A stretch of DNA of 64,000 bases from Riptortus pedestris (lineage: Eukaryota > Arthropoda > Insecta > Hemiptera > Alydidae): NCBI GenBank assembly GCA_019009955.1, contig CM032233.1, positions 92,262,001 through 92,326,000 of the forward strand, read 5' to 3'. Below are positions 55,652 to 64,000 of the stretch, one piece after another. The translations under genes and the position numbers were made by a program. Every line of letters begins with the position of its first letter. Position 1 is the stretch's first letter. The notes beneath the pieces were generated by a model. The model was given only the letters and a program-made list of their open reading frames with translations, had not been told where the DNA came from and searched no databases.

Positions 55652-56109
55652 GTTTTTTATTATCTGTGTGAGTACATTACAATTAAAAAGTGTATACAAT
55701 CGGTAGAATTTAAGTCGAACTATCTGTTAGTCATACTATCATAATCTATGAGACAATATTAAACCAAATGTTTTAAAGCGGAAAGCATTTCAAATTGGGC
55801 GCAATTGTAGGCCCCGGAATGTTCTTGAATTATGAATTAATATTTCGGGTGTAATTGAGGTGTTCGAGATTTATTCGGTGTGGAATTAAGCTTTTTAATT
55901 ATACAAATGTTAGCCGGAAAATAAATATTTTAAACATCAATGAGGAAGCTCTGATCGGTACGGAGAATCCAATGACTTCTCACTTTCACCATTTTTAATT
56001 AATTTAATTTCAGTTCCAGATTATGTCTGCAGGCATATTTTATTTCCGAAAATCGAACTCATTTATTTGGTCAATTAAATAAAAACGTTTGAATTTATAA
56101 ACATTAATA
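55330..56109 (+). repeat. Inverted duplication, left arm
   Basis: 55652-56109 is ~460 bases of non-HTA sequence that reappears as its reverse complement at 60914-61371. The two arms are collinear: base 55681 pairs with 61342 and base 56101 with 60922, so there is no net gap. The arm also includes the L-proximal part of the neighbouring HTA copy, with private markers (gttaagaattgccagtatg; aagcagccccttcgtgac). Confidence 0.9.
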
Positions 56110-56935
56110 ATAGATAGGTATATAGGTGAGATGAACTTTTATTTAATTTCATTTGCCCAAATTCTCCACTAATTTTAGAATTTCTTATTTCATGCGGGTA
56201 TTGAATCTTCTTTTCCATGGATGAATAGTGATTTCACTCTAATTACCTCTGTTTTCCATTGAAATTTTTCACTGATCTTTTGTCTTCTGTAGCGTAAAAG
56301 AGACAAGGCGGAGTGTTCTCTATGTACTCTTTGGATACTAAAGATATTTTTATAAAGAAGTTCAAAAGGGGGGGGGGAGAAAGAAAGAAAAAAAACAATA
56401 ACAATTACACGGAGCACTCCATTTAAAGAAGACCTGGAGGGTCTGGTCGCAGGGGAATAGTAGTCCATTCAGTAGGTCCGTGCTTCTGCAATCAAGAAAT
56501 GGGATCAGGATTAAAGAAAAAGAGAAGGAGCTGGGGGAAAGGGGGTAGGAGCAGCCAAGTGACACTGTTTTAATGCCGGAGGAATTACTTAGTTTTGAAT
56601 CGGAGTGGGGGGATGTTAGTGCCTGGACGGGATCTTAGGTAATAGGCCGCCCTCATTCAACCCCAGTCTGCTCCCTTCAAACAACAAACAATAGCATAGA
56701 GGCCCAGTATCCTCGTCGCTGGCTATAAAAGCCCCACTACCTTTATTCCCCCTTCCTTTGCACACAGCGCCTTAAAGCACCTCACGCTAATTAGTAAAGT
56801 GTTTTTCCTAATATTTTCACCCCCTGAAGAAATTTTCCTCAAGAAAATTGCTCAAGGATCGTATGATTTTCTGGGGTATTTCACGGGTTATAAAATTCAG
56901 TAAAGACGGCATCTCACGATCTTCATGTGGATTTT
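56110..56935. other. Spacer between the inverted arms, left part
   Basis: Mixed composition with a purine-rich run on the + strand (56360-56400, 56510-56545). The overlapping minus-strand frames at 56190-56468 and 56362-56565 mirror this run; no domain recognised. Possibly unique host DNA. Confidence 0.35.
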
Positions 56936-56937
56936 AC

Positions 56938-57050
56938 CAGATTTCTCATAAGCCTAAGTTTGTACTCATGAATGTTTTTGAATAAATTACTTCAATTGAC
57001 CATCGATCCCGTCTATATATAATTTTTTTTAACACTCTATCGGTCACAAT
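56938..57050 (-). mobile_element. HTA R-end fragment
   Basis: accagatttctcataagcct, gtttgtactcatgaatgttt, tcaattgaccatcgatcccg and a short TA patch. The palindrome region (aacactctatcggtcacaat) is joined directly to the next R end. Confidence 0.75.
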
Positions 57051-57155
57051 TAGCATATTTTCCTTAAAGTAATTGAGCTCGTATTTGCGATGTTGAAAAA
57101 TTCCCTCAAACGTCCATCGATCCTACCTAGGGGATGACAAAAATGAGGACAGTTC

Positions 57156-57221
<66 letters not shown>

Positions 57222-57838
57222 AGTTACCGCTCTAGTGGTCGCAATTATTGATTGATCGTTACCACACTCGATATTTAGTTGTTTTATGTAAAAAGAAATA
57301 TTAAGTTGGTTAACGGCTAAAATTGGACCGGGGGGAGGAGGAGAACTTTGAAAATTCGAAATATGTCCGATACTATCCCTTGGATCGAAAAAGCATACAG
57401 AATCAATCTTATTGAAAATTAATAATAATACTCTGTTACATAATAAACCACTTTATTCAAGGCTTAAATACTAAATATTGTTTTCAAGAGACCTTTATTA
57501 TACTAGATATATGCAAATATGTTCTGGTGACCCTCCCCCAGTCTTTAGTTCTTGGACTACTAAAATTTGATTGATTGAGATAAAAATTATTCTGATTTAT
57601 TATTAATTACAGCACTAGATATACTAAATAGTTTTAAACAAAATTAATATGTTGTATCCTGATATATTTCAGTAATTATTTTTCTTTCAGGTGAGATGTG
57701 GGCAGACCTGTTTGTTTACGTTTTGTATTTATTATCTTAATATTGACGGTGGTGTGGAGTTAACAGAATGTAGATTTATCTATAGTTAAACTTCACGAGG
57801 GAAATCTGCTCAGTTTACGCAGCACCTGCGTGACGGAC
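57051..57838 (-). mobile_element. HTA element, type A, nearly complete
   Basis: R end with worn hairpin (tagcatattttccttaaagt), R module (cgtccatcgatcctacctag), TA tract 57161-57218, palindrome (ttaccgctctagtggtcgca), core shortened by an internal deletion, block A (gacctttattatactagata, ttgattgattgagataaaaa) and L end (gcagcacctgcgtgacggac). Confidence 0.88.
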
Positions 57839-57841
57839 TTT

Positions 57842-58380
57842 TTACCTCAGAACCGATGGTGAGATGAGACCTTCAACATGATATTCCAGCACGTAGGGAA
57901 TCTGTTATTATATGTATTATCAGTTATTTATTTAATCAAAAGCACCCACGACAAGACGATTTTTCTCACTCAACAAGAAAAATAAAAAGGTTACTAAATA
58001 AAGCAATCAACTAAATAAACGCTACAAAATGAAAATTAAACACAACAAGAACGACTCATAAAAACACAGAATGTAAATCGATTAGGTAGAACAAATGTAT
58101 TTGCCCTAAAATTCATTACAACTCCCGATGGCGGCTTTTCTGCAGCTGAAAATAAAACAACTTACGCTGCAGACAAATTTGTCCGTCCATCATAGTTTTG
58201 TTTTTGCCTTCCAAAAATTATCCATAATTACTCCCGTACCAACGTCACCAACCGCTGACTGAAGAAATTCATGATACGGGTATGCCTATAAAAGTCCAAG
58301 CATTTACTAATTTGGAGGACAGCTAAATTGTCATCTTAAATTTCAACATTTATGAACGCTTAACTCTAAACAAAATAGAA
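57842..58380. other. Unannotated stretch
   Basis: Starts with a short reversed block B trace (gagatgagaccttcaacatg, cagcacgtagggaatctg, about 57852-57905). The rest is AT-rich with no recognised family. Confidence 0.4.
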
Positions 58381-58381
58381 A

Positions 58382-59075
58382 GTCAACAGGGGCTGAGTAA
58401 ACTAAGCAGAGTTCCCACAGGAAGGTTTACAACACATTAATCTACATGAATAATAGGTAATAAGAAATCATTCAGTCAATTTACAAGTTAATAATATCTA
58501 CAATGGAAAGCGTCTGAATTGTAAACAAACCAGACAGCCAACTTCACAGCGCTGAATAGAAAGAATTACTCTACACCTGTAAGATGAACAATTAATGAAA
58601 TATATCTGAATATAACATAGTAATTTTATTGACAAATATTTACTATAGCTAGTCTCAAATACTTAAATGTTAGTAATCCAAGAACAAAAGAAGGGGGGTG
58701 GGGTGGTCAACAGAACGTATTTGCATATATCTCACAAAGTAAAAGTTCAAAAAACAATATTCTTTATTTAACCTTGTAATGAAGTGGTTCATGATATAAC
58801 AGCTAATTATTAATTTGACACTAGTAGAAGTGGGGGATTACTGAAATTAATTAATGAACTTGATATTTATTTTTACATAAAAACGACTAAATATCGAGTC
58901 TGGTCACGAATAAATAATAATTGCGACCGCTAGAAAGGTAACAAACAAATATATATATAAAGTTTTGAACGGACCTCATTTTCGTCTTCTCCTAGGTAGG
59001 ATCGATGGACATTTGAAGAAAAATTTTGAAAATCGCGTCAACAGTACGACCTCAATAGCTGATTTCCCTTAAGGC
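58382..59075 (+). mobile_element. HTA element, type A, last bases missing
   Basis: L end shortened (gtcaacaggggctgagtaaa), block A (gtaataagaaatcattcagt, taaacaaaccagacagccaa, catagtaattttattgacaa), poly-G run, core, palindrome relic, short TA and R module (gaacggacctcattttcgtc, gtaggatcgatggacatttg, gctgatttcccttaagg). It stops in the middle of the terminal hairpin. Confidence 0.85.
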
Positions 59076-59685
59076 TGAAATTAATGAAATAAGTGAGAGA
59101 GTTAGGATTTTCACTCGAACCTTTTCTATGTTCAATGCCTGCTCAAAATAAACAACTTTTAATGAATTTCTGACTTCTGTCCATTTAACGAACACCAATA
59201 TTGGCTTAATGGTCGTTTTCGCCCAAGCATGCCACTCGTTCATTACTCCCGATCAAAACAGGGCCGATTGTGTTTATACCTGTCCGAAACGTTGATTACT
59301 CTACTTGGAAAAGTACAAGTTATTCTAGGGTGAAATGAATATGTAGGGAGCAATTACACCCAGCTCCAATGATGCAATCAGGGGGAAGTGAGTGAAAGGG
59401 CAGGACCAATTGTTTTCTGGCGAAAGGTCCAAACAATTTGTCAGTGTCGGCTGAGTTGGGACTAGGGCAGTGAAGGGAGGGAGGGGGGTTCGCCCTATGC
59501 CACCCTCTCTCCCTCCCCGGGGTAAACATCCCTCAATGAATTTCTGACAGGCACAAGGTGTAATTAGGGAGGCTCCGGTAGCTAGCCAAACTAATGAAAC
59601 CAAAGCCCTCTACTTTATTATACACAAATCCGCCTTTCTTATAAAATTATTTGACTAATAAGGAAACCAACATATGTTACATTTT
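59076..59685. other. Spacer between the inverted arms, right part
   Basis: 59320-59600 has balanced composition with a G-rich then C-rich run (59470-59525). The overlapping minus-strand frames at 59320-59529 and 59325-59603 show no domain. Probably unique host DNA. Confidence 0.4.
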
Positions 59686-59689
59686 AGTA

Positions 59690-59815
59690 AGCTTCCCTCA
59701 AGGGAAATCAGCAATTGAGATATGAATCTTAATTGCGACATTCCAAAATTTTCTACAAATATTCATAGATCCAACATACATGTCTAATACGAGATCCGCT
59801 AAAAACTATAAAAAA
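59690..59815 (-). mobile_element. HTA R-end fragment interrupted by an L end
   Basis: agcttccctcaagggaaatc, agcaattgagatatgaatct, tctacaaatattcatagatc, cgagatccgctaaaaacta, ending in an A run where the next copy starts. Confidence 0.75.
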
Positions 59816-60811
<996 letters not shown>

Positions 60812-60913
60812 AAAATGTTTTCCCGTTTGAAAGTAAGCTAAGACTTAATTGAAGTGAAAGAATAAAAATTAAATATAAAACCTAATCGTGTAAAATACAC
60901 TAAACCTATCTAT

Positions 60914-61700
60914 GATTAATGTTTACAAATTCAAACGTTTTTATTTAATTGACCAAATAAATGAGTTCGATTTACGGAAATAAAATATGCCTGCAGACAA
61001 AATCTGGAACTGAAATTAAATTAATTAAAAATGGTGAAAGTGAGAAGTCATTGGATTCCCCGTACCGATCAGAGCTTCCTCATTGATGTTTAAAATATTT
61101 ATTTTCCGGCTAACATTTGTATAATTAAAAAGCTTAATTCCACACCGAATAAATCTCGAACACCTCAATTACACGCGAAATATTAATTCATAATTCAAGA
61201 ACATTCCGGGCCCTACAATTGCTCCTAATTTGAAATACTTTCCGCTTTAAAACATTTGGTTTAATATTGTCTCATAGATTATGATAGTTTGACTAACAGA
61301 TAGTTCGACTTAAATTCTACCGATTGTATACACTTTTTAATTGTAATGTACTCACACAGATAATAAAAAAAGTCCGTCACGAAGGGGCTGCTTAAACTAA
61401 GCAGATTTCCAACGATAAGTTTTACAATAGATAAATCTACATACTGGCAATTCTTAACACCACCGTGAATATTAAGGGAATAAATACAAACGGTAATGAG
61501 AAATCATTCAGTCAATTTTAATGACGTCCCAAAGGAATGCGTCTGAATTGTAAACAAACAGGTGAGTCACCTCTCAGAGCTGAACAGATAGATAGAAATA
61601 TTCATCCCTTGAAAGAAAGAAAAAATACTGAAATTTATCTGAATATAATACTTTAATTTTATTGAAAACTATTTACTATTTCTAATACTGTATTTTATAA
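60914..61700 (-). repeat. Inverted duplication, right arm
   Basis: Reverse complement of 55330-56109. 60914-61371 is the non-HTA part; 61372-61700 is the HTA L end and block A with the same private markers. Differences between arms are few (single-base changes only in the part I compared). Confidence 0.9.
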
Positions 61701-62062
61701 TGATTCAGAATAATTTTTATCTCAATCACTATCAAATTTTAGTAATCCATGTAATAATGAAGGGGGAGGGCGATCAACATAATATATTTGCATGTATTTC
61801 GTATAATAAAGGTCTCTTGAAAACAATATTTCATGATTCAGCTACGAGTAAAGTGGTTTATTATATAACAGAGCATTGTTTATGTTCTATGAGCATGTGT
61901 GAGAGTTTGCTGAAAGCTGCAAACTGAAAAATGCAAGTATCTCGGCTGATAATCAAGATAGTGAATAAATGTATATGAAATTATTTATAGTACATTCAAT
62001 TTGTAATAAGATTGATTTCATACGATTTTCAGTCCGACGTATAATAGTGGAGATATTTCAAG
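61372..62062 (+). mobile_element. HTA element, type A, R part missing
   Basis: L end (gtccgtcacgaaggggctgc), block A, core to ttcagtccgacgtataatag, tggagatatttcaagg, then unrelated DNA. Its L half belongs to the inverted duplication. Confidence 0.88.
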
Positions 62063-62207
62063 GACGACTGTATTATATAATATATTTCATATAGTATAAT
62101 ATAAGGATTATTATTAACTTTTAGTGATGGCTGTGTGTAGAACAAAAATACGTTAATCATTTAATTAGTTCTAAGGAATCAATGTTATTAACACTCCTTT
62201 TTTTTTT

Positions 62208-62329
62208 AGCAGATTGCCCTTAAGGGAACTCAGCTATTGAGGTTGTACTCATGACGCGATTTTCGAAATTGTTCTGCAAATGTCCATCGATCCTACCCTG
62301 GAGATGACGACAATGAGGTCCGTTCAAAA

Positions 62330-62392
<63 letters not shown>

Positions 62393-63178
62393 CTGTTACT
62401 GCTCTAGCGGTCGCAATTATTGTTTAATCGTTACCAAACTCGATATTTAGTCGTTTTATGTAAAAATAAAGATCAAGTTCGTTAACGGCTGAAATCGGGC
62501 CAGAGGGAGGGGGGGGGGGTTTAGAGGGGAGGATTTTCGTAAATTCGAAATATCTCTGTTACCATAGGTCGGATCGAAAAACTGTATAGAACCAATCTTA
62601 TTGATAATTAAATTTACTATAAATATTATTATATAAGTTTATTCAATATCTTAAATATTAACCGAGATATTTGCATTTTTCAGTTTTTAGCCAGCAGCAA
62701 ACCGCAACTTCTACTCATGTTACATAAACAATACTCTGCAACATAATAAATCACATTATTCGAAGTTTAAATGCCTAAAATTGTATCGAAGAGACCTTTA
62801 TTATACGAGATACATGTAAATATGTTCTGGTGCCCCCCCCCTCTCAAGGTTTTGGACTATTAAAATTTGATTGATTGAGATAACAATTATTCTGACTCAT
62901 TATTAATTACAGTACTACATATAGTAAATAGTTCTCAATAAAATTAATATGTTATACTCAGTAATTGTTTTTCTTTCCGGTGTGAGGCGGGCAGGCCCGT
63001 TTGTTTAAATTTCTAACCCAACGCTTCCTGTCGGCAGGTTATTGAAATGGGATGAAACATTTCTTATTTCCGTTTGTATTTATTCACGGTGGTGTTGTGT
63101 TAGCAGTATGTATATTTATCTATTACTAAACTTCATGAGGGAAATCTGCTTAGTTTACGCAGCCCCTGCGTGACGGAC
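62208..63178 (-). mobile_element. HTA element, type A, full length
   Basis: 971-base reversed copy. R end (agcagattgcccttaaggga, gaggttgtactcatgacgcg), TA tract 62333-62389, palindrome nearly intact (ttactgctctagcggtcgca), core with poly-G run, block A (aacttctactcatgttacat, poly-C run, ttgattgattgagataacaa, ctttccggtgtgaggcgggc) and perfect L end (cgcagcccctgcgtgacggac). Confidence 0.93.
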
Positions 63179-63179
63179 T

Positions 63180-63242
63180 TTTCTAAATTTATATAGAAAT
63201 AACCCCTTGAGAAGGAGTAGTAACACTTGAAACTATTTATAG

Positions 63243-63297
<55 letters not shown>

Positions 63298-63784
63298 TCT
63301 AAAATTATGTAGAGGTTGATCTCAAAAAATTCAGCTATCAAGAGAGAGAGGAATTTCTGTTTGAGGATTTTGTCATGCGAGGAACTTTAATAATTCTTTT
63401 TCTAAACCCGCTAAAAGTTCTAGTATTGATACAAAATCGTAAATATGAGATTGAATTTGTTGAAAATGAAAGAAGTTCAGAAAGGGAAAATATAGTCAAG
63501 AAGCAGGGAGTAAATACTTGCCGTTGAGTATTTGTTCGCTATGGAAGGGGAATGAGGAAGAGAGGAAATGGAGGAGAAATAATTGAAGAGTCCGAAGTTA
63601 CCGTTATCCCCGATAAAACAGCAATTGCCCTACAATTTTAGTTTCCTTCCTCGTCTCAACGGTAAACGAGAGGCATGTTCTCTTTCCGGCAGCCCCCTCC
63701 ACTTATAGAAATCAGAATAAATCCTCACTTTTCCAAGCTCACCAAAAAATAAAAAAATTGATCGAAGATTTTTATTTCACTTTT
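63180..63784. other. Spacer with a free TA tract
   Basis: A (TA)n tract at 63249-63295 without HTA modules beside it. 63350-63730 has purine-rich then C-rich patches. No gene recognised. Confidence 0.4.
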
Positions 63785-63905
63785 AGCAGATTTTCCTTAA
63801 GGGAAATCAGCTATCAAGGTCGTACTCATGACGCGATTTTCAAATTTTTCTTCAAATGCCCATCGATCCTACCAAGGAGATGACGGAAATGAGGTCCGTT
63901 CAAAA

Positions 63906-63961
<56 letters not shown>

Positions 63962-64000
63962 TTATTTCCTTCCTGAAGTAACCCTACAGGAAAGGAGTTT
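63785..64000 (-). mobile_element. HTA R module and TA tract, then different sequence
   Basis: R end (agcagattttccttaaggga, aaggtcgtactcatgacgcg, ttcttcaaatgcccatcgat) and TA tract about 63907-63957. After the tract no HTA palindrome appears; instead tttatttatttccttcctga and agtaaccctacaggaaagg, another foreign module at the TA core. Cut by the window end. Confidence 0.85.

Overview
This window looks like a gene-poor, AT-rich intergenic or intronic region of an animal genome. Three things suggest an arthropod: Jockey-clade non-LTR retrotransposon remnants, a mariner-type element with an arthropod-style N-terminal transposase domain, and a tRNA-derived SINE. A crustacean is possible, but that is a guess. 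I see no rRNA gene, no functional tRNA gene and no convincing host protein-coding exon. Apart from low-complexity CT/GA frames, no open frame exceeds about 140 codons, and the frames that can be recognised belong to transposons.

The window is dominated by one repeat family, called here HTA (hairpin plus TA core), with more than 35 whole or partial copies on both strands. A + copy starts with the L end (GTCCGTCACGCAGGGGCTGC, which folds as ACGCAG-GGG-CTGCGT, then AGCAGATTTCCC). A 5' block of one of at least three kinds (A, B or C) follows, then a shared core, the interrupted palindrome ACCGCT-AG-AGCGGT, and a (TA)n tract (sometimes (GT)n). It finishes with a ~110-base R end that closes in the hairpin GATTTCCC-TTAA-GGGAAATC and TGCT, with A-runs outside. 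Full A copies are about 0.97-1.0 kb (22779-23737, 59816-60811, 62208-63178). No copy has a clear target-site duplication. Subterminal inverted repeats, an end hairpin, a microsatellite core and insertion in A/T runs recall Helentron-associated non-autonomous elements (HINE/DINE-like). That assignment is an inference; no Rep/helicase gene is present.

Other elements sit inside HTA copies, so the order of events can be partly read. Examples are HTA in HTA (9338-10162, 32245-33152, 51114-51729), a SINE in HTA (4627-4831, 31854-32072), a gypsy-like solo LTR (34017-34582), a short LTR-bearing element (26131-27056), a 5'-truncated LINE with a 15-base duplication (45642-46502), a Jockey fragment and a mariner-like deletion derivative in one host copy (39140-41291), and Penelope-like terminal modules in the TA core (54636-54803, near 7603-7902).

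Layout: 1-11 kb dense HTA; 11-15 kb AT-rich DNA with a LINE end and a 690-base CT tract; 15-20 kb Jockey pseudogene, SINE fragment and a 32-35-base satellite; 20-35 kb dense nested HTA; 35-50 kb sparser, with LINEs, mariner and SINE; 50-64 kb dense HTA plus a 0.7-kb inverted duplication (about 55.33-56.11 and 60.91-61.7 kb). Islands of higher-complexity, sometimes GC-richer DNA between repeats are probably the older host sequence.
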